Shown: piece by piece, positions 32,838 to 43,780 of the stretch | How the letters are laid out: each line of letters opens with the position of its first letter | Numbering within the stretch: position 1 is the stretch's first letter | Source: Lunularia cruciata | Taxonomy: Eukaryota > Streptophyta > Marchantiopsida > Lunulariales > Lunulariaceae | Direction of reading: 5' to 3' | Length of the DNA stretch: 64,000 nucleotides | Assembly (NCBI GenBank): GCA_948567375.1 | Contig: OX419757.1 | Span: 25,110,001 to 25,174,000, forward strand | The notes under the pieces: model-generated | Databases searched by the model: none | Seen by the model: the letters and a program-made list of their open reading frames with translations, nothing else | What the model was told of the DNA's origin: nothing | Program-made: the position numbers and the translations under genes

Positions 32838-33869
32838 TGTCATGGGGATTGGTTGGTCTCAAGAGTGCGCCATGCACTTGGCTGCTTGCACTCGGACTGC
32901 TTGGCTTATCAACTGTTCAAAGCCTTTTTGTAATCAGATGCTCTTCCTACTTGCCCGGCTGGCAGTCCTTCTTGCTAGAGCAGCTTGCTACCAATCTTTC
33001 TAAATGTAGGCTCATGGTAAATGGCTTCTTGGATTGGCCTCATTGGCACAATCGTATTCTTCAAGCTTCATTGCCAATGTTAAAGTTCTGTCCATATTAA
33101 GTTGCGTTCAATGGGTTGTAGTGTAATTCCTCTAACAAATCACAGTCCTATGGCCAAGTTCAAATAATCATGATCAAGTCAGTGACAGGTCTTGGAAGTG
33201 CGGCTAGACTAAGACTGAGAGCTCTGAGACTGGAGTCCTCTCATTTATACTATTCATGGCCTAAAGATTCACATTCATCAAGGAAGTATATATTTATTGT
33301 AATCCCAAGCCTTGCAATTATAAATTTTTCAAGGGAAACCCAAGCAGCTTCAAACAATACAATGACCGACTAAATCTTCAACAGCAAAGCATGTACACAA
33401 AGGAGCAGAACTGAGCAAATTCTACATCCAAACCCTTACAATTCTTAGCCCTCCGTTCTGTTGTGACTCCGTCTGAGATCTCTCCAAGTCTGTCCTCTGG
33501 TTGACAGGTTCTCGTTCCACTTCTTCTTTATTCTTGTCCTGAAACTATTCACCTCCTTCTTTGTCATTCACCTGGACTCTTTGTTATGTCATTCTCCTGA
33601 AAACACTGCTCACACCTTTCTCAAAAACAAGTCACTTCCTTCTCTTTCACTCCCTTCTTTGGCATTCCCCGAAACTCTTCGTTATGTCATTCTCCTCCTC
33701 TGCAAGAAAATCCTTCCTCTTGTCTGTTTCAGGCAAAAGCCTTTTCTCAAGAATTCTCTCCTACAGCTTCTTCTGTCCAGAACCCTTTCCACTCAAAAAT
33801 TTCTCTCTCCTGTTTCTTCCTCTGTCCAAACCCTTCTCTTCTCAAAAAATTTCTCTCTACTGCTCTGGT

Positions 33870-34560
33870 CAGCCAAAATTCTTTGAGACTTCTTCCCCTA
33901 CAAAACCTTTTGATAGTGCTCTCCTCCTTTGCCAAAACCCTATCTCTTCTTGAAAATTTCTCTCTCCTTTTGTTCCTCTGCCCAAACCCTTCTCTTCTTG
34001 AAATTTCTCTCTCTATTGCTCTGGTCAGCCAAAACTCTTCGAGACTTTTTCCCCTGCAAAACCTTTTGATAGTGCTCTCTACCTTTGCCAAAACCCTATC
34101 TCTTCTTGAAATTTTTCTCTCTACTGCTCCGGTCAGCCAAAATTCTTTGAGACTTCTTCCCCTGCAAAACCTTTTGATAGTGCTCTCTTCCTTTGCCAAA
34201 ACCCTGTCTCTTCTTGAAATTTTTCTCTCTACTGCTCTGGTCAGCCAAAATTCTTCGAGACTTCTTCCCCTACAAAACCTTTTGATAGTGCTCTCTTCCT
34301 TTGCCAAAACCCTGTCTCTTCTCGAAAATTTCTCTCTCATGTTTGTTCCTCTGTCCAAACCTTTCTCTTCTCAAAATTTCTCTCTCCCTTCCTCTGCCCA
34401 AACCCTTCTCTTCTCGAAATTTATCTCTGTACTGCTCTGGTCAGCCAAAACTGTTCGAGACTTCTTCCCCTGCAAAATCTTTTGATAGTGCTCTCTTCCT
34501 TTGCCAAAACCCTGTCTCTTCTTGAAAATTTCTCTCTCCTGTTTGTTCCTCTATCCAAAC
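33870..34560. repeat. Tandem array in F1, 107-111 bp units with longer variants
   Basis: The block CTTCTTCCCCTRCAAAACCT (R is A or G), then TTTTGATAGTGCTCTC, starts near 33888, 34045, 34152, 34263 and 34461. The shortest spacing, 107 to 111 bp, is about 36 codons. The minus strand stays open over it (33747-34358), repeating RDRVLAKEESTIKRFCRG about every 36 residues, and the plus strand is open too (33883-34485). Open frames on both strands point to repeat structure rather than a gene. Confidence 0.8.
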
Positions 34561-35480
34561 CTTTCTCTCCTTGAAATTTCTCTATCCCTTCCTCTGTCCA
34601 GCCTTTTTCTCTCGAGAATTTTCTCCTGCAGTTTCCTCTATCCAAAATTCTTCTCTCTTAAATCCTCTTTTTGTTTCATGTCACTAATCCACAACCTTCT
34701 TTTCAAGAGTTTCTGACCTGTCCAGACATCAAATGTTCTCTCTCTTGTCCAAGAACCCCGCCTTGATGCTATGAACTTCCAATCTCCAAGATTGCAAACC
34801 CTTCTTTCTCTATCTCTGGCCAGACCAACCCTCCCTCCTTTGAATGTCTTTTCTCCTCTATACAGCCAGGCAAAAGCTCTTATTCTTTGAGAAATTTTCC
34901 CTTGTGTCCTTCATTTCCTATCACAAAAAAACCCCACAAACCTTCCCTTTGAATTTCTTCTCTTATGTACAGGCCAAAAGCACTATTCCCCTTTGAGCTT
35001 TCTCTCCTGTCCCTCTGTCTAGGCCAAGCCTTATCCCATACAAGTTTTCTCTCTATACTTCTCTCCCATTTCTCCCTACCCTGCCATGCCTTCCTCTCAA
35101 CACTTCTCTCTCTCTCAATGGTCCTCCGAAAACCCTCAGTCCCTTCGAGAGTTCACCCCCTTGTCCTAGCCAACCTTTTTCTTGGGATTTCTCTCTTCTG
35201 TCCAGCACTTTAATTTCATTCTCACAACTCTTTCCCGAACTCTTTTCTGTCAAGCAACAAAACCCTCGATACTTCTTCCCAAAATTTTGTTTCCTATTGG
35301 TCCTCTCTTTTCTTGAAAAAAATCCTTCCTTCCTTCCTTAATACAAGAGAAAATCCTTGAGCCTACAAGAACACAAAACAACTACCAATTTCACCATAAC
35401 ATAAACCCTTGAGTTCTCTAACATGAAAAATTCACACCAAATGGCACCAATACTATGTGTAGATTATTTTCCTGACGACA
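34561..35480. other. CT-rich right end of F1, no gene
   Basis: The stretch is dominated by TTTCTCTCC, CCTTC and CAAAACCC motifs without clear periodicity. Short frames are low-complexity Ser/Leu/Phe-rich translations. Nothing else is seen apart from the element end. Confidence 0.6.
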
Positions 35481-36568
35481 CCGTTGTTAATGTTTCTACA
35501 GCAAAAGAAAGCAAAGATGGAAAGTACTAACCTTGACGTGAAAGATGAGTCAGCAGTAGTAGAAAAGTGGAGTGCAAAGACCTTGTTGTTAAGAAGTAAG
35601 TTAACACAAGTAGAGATGGAGGCCAAAGAACTTTGGGTGGAGGAGATTCTTTGGGGTAAGCATTCAGAAGCGATAAGGGAGGATTTAATGAAGAGTCAAG
35701 AAGAAGTGAAAGAGAAGACGACGTTGGTGGAAAGGGTGAAGGGAGAAATTTTCAACATATGAGTAGAACTAATACATTCTAAGGCAAGTGGGGTAGTAAT
35801 GGAGCAAGAGTTGGAAAGTCTGAAGAAGAAGGTAGCCAAGAAAGATCAAGCCTCACAGAGGGAGTTATTAAAATGTAGTAGGAAAGAAGATAGATTGCGA
35901 GGATTGTTGAGAGTGGCGGAAGAACAAATTGCACTAAATTGACAAGAGAAGGAGGCAATGAAAGATGAGTTTGAGTACAAATTGTAGATGTATCACAATG
36001 AATTGGAAGAAGAAAGAAAGAAGGAGAAGCTCAAGATAGTGGTGGAAGCCGACAATGTAGCAAGAGTGGTAAGCAAGATAAAGGCAATGATCAACAAGGA
36101 AGTCAAAAGGAAGCTGGAAGAAGCTAGACTACATGAGTTGAAATTGTTAATGTAGGAGACTAGGAAGAGAAAGGCAAAGGACACAGAGCTGAATAATTTA
36201 TTAATTCATCTATGAGAATGGGTAGATAGGAAGATGTTAGAAGTAGAAGACAACGTGTGTCTCAGATTAGATCTTGTTAGGATAGTGTTGGATAAACTTT
36301 GTAGTGAAGTGTAATTAGTCAGGAGGTCCAATGTAAGTGAAGTAGGAGTTCAAGTGTCTTTGGATAAATTACTTGAGACATTAGCAAAGAATGGGTTAGA
36401 AGATACTAATGAAGATAGAATAAATAAGAGTGCAATTGTAGTTTGTAGTGAAAAAATCATAGAAATAGAAGAATAAGGAGTGGACTTGGGTAGACCCAAC
36501 GGAGGAGAAATACTTGAAGGAACATTGGGTTTGGAAGCCAAAGTCATGGTTGACATCGGATCGGATTA
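35481..36568 (+). pseudogene. LTR-encoded protein, copy 4, last part
   Basis: It resumes after F1 with LLMFLQQKKAKMESTNLDVK, then the coiled coil (KSQEEVKEKTTLVERVKGE, MEQELESLKKKV, a REEDRLRGLLR-like part), with stops at several points, and the tail ending near LGLEAKVMVDIGSD at 36568. It aligns with GL2 and so belongs to subfamily b in this part. Confidence 0.75.
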
Positions 36569-37366
36569 GTGATAGATTGGAGATATGAAGAGGCTGGTAT
36601 GAAGAGGTGCATTGTCATTTTAGATCTGTAGTTTAGAAAAGTTGTTGTAGAACGTTGTAGTTGTTAGTAACTATCAAGTGCTCAGCCTATTTAAAGGAGG
36701 CATTTGCAATATAATGTTGTTCAGTATTTGTAATTTATGAAGATAGATAAAGCAAAGTGCTGAGTTTAGTGCTCGTTGCTTAAGCTTAATTCCGAGTATC
36801 AGTCTTGTGACTATGTTTGTGAGTGCTTGGAGAATTTTGAAGTGCAAGCCAGTGTGTTTGTTGGATGTTGGATTCCACAGCTATGGTATTCATTTTTTAT
36901 GTGTTTGATCTTAAGTGAAGTGCAATCAGAGCAATGCCTTGACAGATCTGAGAGGAATTTTAGTGTTGGTAGTATTTCGCATTTGTGAGTGCAACATAGG
37001 GTTGATGCAAAGCAATTTTGATCAAGGAAGTTGTGCCTTTGGTGGAAAGGTGGAACACAATTCTGAGGCAAAGTTGTTTTGTAGTGAAGTAGCCATCTTT
37101 GGAGGAATTTGAATCATCACAATCAAGAATTGTTTCGATTGTATTTGATGGAGTTGTGATTAGTGAGTGTTTATTTGTAATGAGATTGTGATCAATGCTT
37201 GTTACTCTCTTTTGGGTGTAGTTTATACCTAAGAGTTAAAAAAAGAACCCAAAAGAACAGATTTAGTTACTTTGCTTTGTATTTGGAAATTTCTGACTTG
37301 TATCTTTGCGGGAACAAACTTTATTTACCTGATTACCGCAAAAGTGATACTTGTAGGGTTGTCATA
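36569..37366 (+). promoter_or_regulatory. Conserved 3' segment of GL4 (R/U5 region)
   Basis: After the gene comes the non-coding segment shared by all GL copies: GAAGAGGTGCATTGTCATTT, the TATTTAAA box at 36688, a region with GAAGTGCAATCAGAGCAATG, then CTTTGCGGGAACAAACTTTA and the LTR end. No gene is seen. It probably holds transcript start, polyadenylation and U5 sequences. Confidence 0.6.
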
Positions 37367-38020
37367 TACCACTAAGATGAGGTCCATTGAGCATGAGAGA
37401 TTTCCCTACTAAGCTCTTTGTCTAACTCTATCTATTGGTTGGTAAATAGATCTGATTGCATGGGCTACAAGGTGGAACATTTCTAAGCAACATTGGAGGT
37501 TGGAGCCTATTGCATTATGAGAGGTGATCAAGGAGTAGTTCTTACATTGCCTATGGCATGAACTTGGTGCCAAGATAGTGTTATATCAAAAAATTTTAAA
37601 TCCTATGTTAGTATATTGTGAGCATGATATCTCTTTGCTAGGATCTCTACTTCATTTAGACATGTCATTGCTCAGATAGAACTAGCTCTCATAGACTAGA
37701 AGTAGAACAAGTTTGGTGATAGGAGATAGAATATTCCTTGTGGCTTTGCACATTTTTTTCTATGAGCAAAGTTGAGGATGAGTACCATGTCTTTGTTGAG
37801 TGTCCTTGCTACAAGCAGATCCAAGTGAGACATCAGATTAGTAGTAGTGATTTCTCTACTCTCTTACAAGTTGAGGCTTTAGCATTAGGAAAGTATATGA
37901 CCAAGATCAGTCAACATTGGATCAGTTTATTATGGATTGGTTAGGCTCACATTGCATATGATTTGCATTTTATTTTCAACTCGCTGACTCTTTGGGTCTT
38001 TCGGGCTTTATATTTCATTG
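37364..38020 (+). pseudogene. L2 LINE, second part and 3' end
   Basis: It continues the LINE after GL4: TKMRSIEHERFPY, DLIAWATRWNISKQHWRLE, then the zinc-binding end (SKVEDEYHVFVECPCYKQIQ, DFSTLLQVEALALGKYM) and the 3' UTR ending CGGGCTTTATATTTCATTG. Stops are frequent. The region between HLTTWELKK and the start of this part is missing relative to L1. Its end abuts the E4 integrase. Confidence 0.8.
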
Positions 38021-38021
38021 G

Positions 38022-38960
38022 TTTCTTTGCTAAACCATCTATCTCAAGGTGATCTTGGAAGGTAGTATGGTGATCAATCAAGGCCTTGTCACACAAGACT
38101 TGAAAATCTCCCAAAAGCTCTATACCTTGATCAGTCAACACCTTAGCTGATGCACCAAAATGACTAAAAATTAAATCCAAGAACAAGTAAGTTGTCCCTT
38201 TGTTAGACTTGTCAAGAAGTACCACCAGCTCAATACACTTGGAAAATTGCAACACCATAAATAAAGTATACCAATCATGTCTCATAGTCAATGGTAAAGG
38301 TCTAACAAAGTCCAAACTTGAATGGTAACCCAACTCTATTACAGATAATAGGTGTAATTGGACATTGGAGCATTAAATGACGCTCTAACTTGATAATAAA
38401 TCCCACATCTAGCAACAAATAAATGTACATTGATTTGCATAACATGCCACCAATAATGACTTTGGAGTAAGCTATATGTTTTCTTTACTCCAAAGTATCC
38501 TAACTCCTCATTAGCATGACATACCAACTATGATCTTTGAGATGGAAGGGGTACTACTTGCACTCTACCATCCTCTCATATCTAAAGAAGATGTTTAGCC
38601 TCCAATCTAAATTGCCTAGCTTGCTAAAGGACACAATTTCTCTCCTTAGCACCAACTATGCCACCCACACTACCAATGCAAAGATGGTCCATCACTAAGA
38701 TATCATCATGAATGCCTTGTTACTCCCCTATCTATACTAATAAGGATATCATTGGAACCTCATAAATTATACATAGAAGGGCAAATGCATGCCAGCTTGG
38801 CACCATCTCCTCATCTATCTCACCATGCCAACATGTTTCAATCTGATTCTATTGGCTAATATGTTAGACTCCTTTTAAGATCAAGCTCCTCCCTCACTAT
38901 GACCTAAGGCATTGGTTGATATTGAGCACCACTTTGTGTAAATCCACTAATGTAATATAG
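38022..38960 (-). pseudogene. pol: Ty3/gypsy integrase (E4)
   Basis: On the minus strand a zinc-domain remnant reads HANEELGYFGVKKTYSLLQ, YWWHVMQINVH and ARCGIYYQV; the second His and last Cys are replaced by Tyr. The core follows: GYHSSLDFVRPLPLTMRHD (first Asp), VLTDQGIELLGDFQVLCDKA (second Asp) and DHLEIDGLA (Glu). So the DDE residues are readable. L2 cuts it just after the Glu. Upstream (38530-38960) is degraded pol. It differs from the E1 integrase. Confidence 0.82.
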
Positions 38961-41150
38961 AAAATTCTAAAATCCCAAAAGAACCCCATTGTGATGATGT
39001 ATCCCAACCACAATTGTAACCACAAATTACTACCACCAAGTGCCACCACCAACTATCAATAGGCAAAAAGGAGCTTGATCTTTGCAGGATTTGTTCTTTG
39101 TGAGAAGGAGGTTAGTTGTAGGAAGAAGACCAATTGTGGGATATGCAAGTAGAGCCATCTACGTGCAAAGTAGTGGAGTTATAAAAGAACTCCTCTACAT
39201 AATAAATATTAGTATGGGAAAAGCACACTATGGGATAATATGTTAGGAAAATTAATTAAGTAGGTAATTAAAGCCAAGATGGTGCTCTGTGGATGTCAAA
39301 GATGTAATCTATTGGAGATGAAGGATTAGGAGCCAATTGGCATTAATGTAAATAATATGAGGAGAAGACAGTGGCTATAGTAGAATAAGTATTAAGGGTA
39401 GAAAATTCTTTGTAGGGTTAGGATTATTAATATATAAAAAAGGTCAAGCCACATAGTGGCAACTTGTCTACCCTTTGTTGTAACCCTTTTCTTATTTGTA
39501 ATCATGTGGTGAGAAGCTAGGGTTCTTATTCTTTCTACAAAGGAGAATTGTCTTGGGATTGAGTGAATGTAATTAGGTGGCAAAGGAACTCATGTAATTG
39601 TTGGGTCAAAAATTGAGTTATAATTTTTGCGCCACAAAATGAAGTGAAGACCAAGCATGGTTGTAAGAGTACCTCTTATGATTTATTTTTGGCTTAGCCT
39701 AGCAAAGAATTTTATAAAGAAAACTATCCTATCTATTGATATTTGGAGTGTCAAGTCCTGTATTCAATTCACAAATATGTGTTATGTGTCAAGTGATGCT
39801 CCTTGCTATGCTTGTTGCATTCTTGTCTAGATCTTAGAGTGATACAAGCATTGCACATAACAATTCTTTACTTACCAAGAGGGTGACAACCAAGGAAACC
39901 AAAGGGCTCACAAGGGGATAGACCTATGAGCTAATTCTTGGATTAAGTGTCTAATGGTTACTCCATCTTGTGGTCAAGCTAGGAATTTAATGGTAGTTTT
40001 ATTTTATTTTATCTCTACCTATAGGATGATTGTAGGATCTTTGCCATAGATCCCTTTGGGATCATATCCCACAACCAATTTCAAGAACTCATTCTTTCAA
40101 TCTAGACTTGGATTGTTCCACACTTTTGCACCCTCATGGCATCCTGTACCATTGCCTACGGGATTGGATTAATCTGCCCAACATTTTGAAGCCGCTATTG
40201 GCTGATTTGTATGTCCTCTCCACTCCCTTCTACAAATCATTTGGGCCGTGCTTATTCAACACTACTCCGCAAGGATGCTCCTATTTTCAGTTCAAAGAAA
40301 GACCTACCTTGCATCTTTTCAAGCAAGATTGATCTCAATTTGGAGGAAGCATTACCCCTTGCATTTACAATTTCTAGAAGTCCTAGTGATCCAAATTTGG
40401 GGGAAGTATAACCTCCCACAATTACAAGTAAGCTATCAAATTTTGAAAGTTAGACATTGCTTTTGTTCATGGCAAGCAATTTTGCCTAGGTACTTGACCA
40501 AAATAGTACTTCTACTAATAAGGCAAAAACCGAAATAGACTTGAAAATCTTAGAACCAATAGTTAGACATATGATTTAAATGTGAGAATTGGTTTGATAA
40601 CATCTGGAAGGATGTTACACATGATGATCAGAAAGAGATATCACCAAAAGAGGACTTCTACTAATAGAGTAGGAATTAAAATATGCGTGAAATCTTTGAA
40701 GGCAATTTCGGAGGTCTAAACAGATGAATTAGGCCTCAAAAATGTGCAAAATCCCCCCTCCCTCCAATGGCAGAAAGGCAGTCCTTCTCTCCCTGCTGTT
40801 TTGTCTCATTGAGAGCTTTCCAACGGTACCTCACCGACATGATTTTGAGATTCTTATAGGGAGATTCCCTAAAAGATTCCCTTCAGTGAAAGCTTGTTTG
40901 ACCAACCAGATAGGACCAGGACCAACAGGTCACCCATCCAAGTAAGTAATCCAAGGGTGGAGCTTCCTTGGAGGAGATCTTCTTTGTCTATATAATAAAG
41001 AGAAGGTGCTCCTTTAGGGCATTGGATGATTGAGTGTGAAATCTATGTTTTATCTCTTCTCTTGTCCTCAAAGTATTACAAGTAGCCTAGCACATGCCAC
41101 AAGAACAAGTTATGCATGATACAAGGAGAAGAGCAACAAGAATATGCCGA
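38961..41150. other. Unassigned repeat-like DNA, possible decayed LTR
   Basis: No gene is supported. From 39241 the text TGTTAGGAAAATTAATTAAG resembles an LTR start, with a TATATAAAA-like box near 39432. No partner, end or duplication could be placed. Small frames at 40108-40538 show no domain. AT-rich non-coding sequence continues to 41150. Confidence 0.4.
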
Positions 41151-42160
41151 GGCAACAAGAGCAACTCAAGCACAAGATAAAAAGACTCCACGAGGGACAC
41201 GATGAAGCCATGCCAGTATTTACTCAACAATTCCAATACATATCATCAATGATTACACCAGCTCCAAATCCTACTATAGCTCTCAATTGGTTTAGTGATA
41301 TATTACTTTAGGATATTTAGAATTTCCTCATCTACAACAAAGCTACTATCATCCTAGCTCAAGCATTCAAGGAAGCATGATGCTGGGTCCAAGCTAATGA
41401 GCAAGACATGGCTTTATTGGACCCTTGCTCTATAATACCAAGATTTAAGGTAATGGAATTCACAGCCCCTATTCTACCATTTAGGGATTCTCATACCTTA
41501 GTTACTTCCATGGGAAAGCTCCCACAAATGCACTAACATCATACATAGAACCACAATCTGTGCTTGTATACAATTACCTACCCATAGCAACTTGTGCAGT
41601 TCATCCCATAGCTACCTTGGATTGTCCATTCTTGTGTTTGCAAACATTCACATACCTACTATCAAGATAGAGGACATCCTGGTCAAGTTTGAACATCTAG
41701 AGAATCTTCACTTAGCACAAAAGCTTCAAGAGATGAACCTAGTGAATACTACTACCAAAGAGAGATTTCCTAGACCCATTTTTTGGGACAATAGTACACC
41801 ATTGCTCAGTGTATTACCCTAGACATTCTCAACTATTGTGTCCATTGTAGGAAGTATAGACATATCATTGCTCATTGTAGAACACTAAAGAGATGCGATG
41901 AACCTCAAGAAGAAAGAGTGCATTTTGTGGATATTGTCTTGTAGCACAAAAACTTCAGCTATCACTTGTAGGATCCACCTTTCTAAGGAGGGAGAGATAA
42001 AAGACCTCTTGGACCCAATATACGTTCTCACATTTGTAGTGAGAATCACTATGCCAACTAGTCCCCTAACAAGCCAACCCATTGTGCATTCTGCTCTAGA
42101 GTACATACCATGGCTCAATGTGTAGACTTTTGAAACTTTATAACTCAGACTAGAAGAGTG
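41150..42160 (+). pseudogene. gag: E5 gypsy gag remnant with zinc knuckle
   Basis: Fragments read QLKHKIKRLHEGHDEAMPVF, FTAPILPFRDSHTLV and DILNYCVHCRKYRHIIAHCR. The last holds an intact CCHC knuckle at 41837-41878 (C-x2-C-x4-H-x4-C). Stops and frame changes are frequent. It belongs to a gypsy family different from E1. The next region (42176-42700) is degraded polyprotein without clear domains. Confidence 0.65.
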
Positions 42161-42699
42161 CATATTTAGAATGAATTGCACAATAATGTTGGCCCTAACA
42201 AGAATGTGCATCTCATAGTAGTTGAAGAAAATGCTCCTACAAGTAATATAGTGGAAACCATTGGAAGTGCTATTATGAAGGCCAATGTGTTACTTACTAT
42301 ATGTGCCTGCACTTATATAGTACCTGAACTAGACAATACTTCCACTTTAGATAGTTACTCCCCCAAAAGTATGGATGATGAAACCATGTGGGACAAGACT
42401 CCTTAGCCTACTCTAAAAATATATAGAGCAACTATCCCTATGTTCTACATGTTAGTAAAACAACCACCCATGTCAACCATACATGACTATGATATTGTTG
42501 CTAATCTAGCTAACCTTAGAGCCAATAGCATTATCAAACAACTTTGTAAAATTTCCCCTATCAAACATAGAAAGCTATAGAATTTCCTACTAAAAGAGCA
42601 GCTTGTGGTGCGCTTCAAGAATCCATTAGCCAAGAGTACTTGCCCACAAGGGCACAATCTTGTAGAGCTAACATACACTACACCTATGGGCATCCCTCA

Positions 42700-43245
42700 T
42701 ATTGCTTTGGCTGACACAATTCCAACATCATCATGTATTCTACATTAAGGTACACAACCACAAGCATTCTTGTAACCATCCAAGGGAGTGTTATCCCAAA
42801 TTGTCACATTAATTTGGGATCCTTGTTGAACATCATGACCAAGGGGGTGATGGAAACACAAGGCTTGAACGGTATGGGTAAGACCTCCACTCTTTTCCAA
42901 ATGGTTGATGGGAGAAGACATCACTCTCTCATATTGTTATCCAAGGTCTCTATCCTTGTTGAGGATTAGACCTTCCTAGTTGACTACTTGATAATGGATA
43001 CTCCTGTGTTGGCACAATTTCCACTCTTATTGGGAGTCCTTTGGCCAATAAATTCCAATGTAGGCACCTTGTGGCAAATAGGTCACTTAAAATTTGGTAG
43101 AAAATCAAATCTTGATGTACATAACAAAACCAAATGTCAAACTTGCATCATGAAAGCAGACCAAGTTTTAATATTGATGTATGGAATCTTGCTCCCATTC
43201 ACAATAATGAGGAAATTGCATTTACCATCACTAATTGTCTGTTAA
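42700..43245 (+). pseudogene. pol: E5 protease remnant
   Basis: The open stretch at 42733-42969 contains VIPNCHINLGSLLNIMTKGV and METQGLN, matching the plant gypsy pattern around the protease active site (cLIDLGSSLNIMtk). The Asp position reads Asn here. The next part has DTPVLAQFPLLLGVLWPIN, resembling the LILGRPWL region. It follows gag, as expected. Confidence 0.65.
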
Positions 43246-43780
43246 TAATAGAGGAAGAAAATGAGTGGTCATGGCATAGAATTCTACAACAATAGATCCA
43301 TTCTTCCAATAGGGCCACAAAATGTTTATGGTAAGCACACTTCCACGGCCCCAAAGGAAGTTTCTTTAGACTCAAAGGAAAAATCCATATAATCAATGAT
43401 AGAGTTAGTTGCCATGCATCATTCCTACTTTTGGGAGAAAAGTTGCAACTAGGAATTTGAGAGAGCAACTAGAATCCAAATTTAGGTACTTGATGGAGCA
43501 AAACATCATTAATCAATTAATCATTAATTAGTCATGAAAATCATGTATAGAAATTATGCCAAAATTCAGCTAGTTTGGCCAAAATTTGCCTATGTCCATA
43601 GTTGCATGGGATTTTTATTCACTCTTGACATGTACATCAAGAATTGTTGGAGTCATACTAACTACCAACACTTGCACTATATATACACTTGCACTTGGAG
43701 AGCCTTATCTAGTTCAGGAATGTGTGGTATAGATTGATCCTATATTTAAACCCTAGATTGTCTAGTATCAATTGATCCAT
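43246..43780. other. Degraded E5 interior, no clear gene
   Basis: Between the protease remnant and GL8 I see no domain, only short frames interrupted by stops. The sequence may be decayed E5 polyprotein. Confidence 0.4.

Larger units (their letters stand above)
32838..35480 (-). mobile_element. F1: LTR-like element with pyrimidine-rich array
   Basis: This 2,643-bp unit runs from TGTCATGGGG to GACGACA in plus view, with CCTT before and CCGT after (3 of 4 match). It splits the GL4 gene exactly: CPL before, PLLMFLQQKK after. F2 (56442-59881) has the same ends and similar first 700 bp. TG...CA ends suggest a solo LTR. A TATAAATGAG-like box on the minus strand (33249-33243) makes minus the likely sense. 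No coding domain is recognised. Middle and right parts are CT-rich on the plus strand. Confidence 0.7.
27194..37366 (+). mobile_element. GL4: solo giant LTR holding GL5 and F1
   Basis: It starts TGTAGTACCC at 27194 and ends near GGGTTGTCATA at 37366. After subtracting GL5 (28090-32542) and F1 (32838-35480) its own length is about 3.1 kb, reduced by a deletion in the N-terminal coding part. TATA-like boxes lie at 27577-27584 and 36688-36695 (678 bp from the end). It splits LINE L2. The right border is blurred; a target-site duplication is not clear because LTR end and LINE flank share TCA. Confidence 0.85.

Noticed and set aside
33883-34485. 200-codon plus-strand frame in F1
   Set aside because: It is the translation of a tandem DNA repeat, low-complexity, with an equally long frame on the other strand.
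33870-34560. Regular repeats that could suggest a CRISPR array
   Set aside because: Units are contiguous and vary in length, with no unique spacers, and the setting is a plant transposon.
19668-38020. L1 and L2 as one twin-primed inverted LINE insertion
   Set aside because: Both contain the endonuclease end and RT, so their content overlaps; twin priming splits one copy without overlap.
40108-40538. Overlapping small frames as a host gene
   Set aside because: No domain, start context or conserved partner is visible, and frames overlap out of phase.
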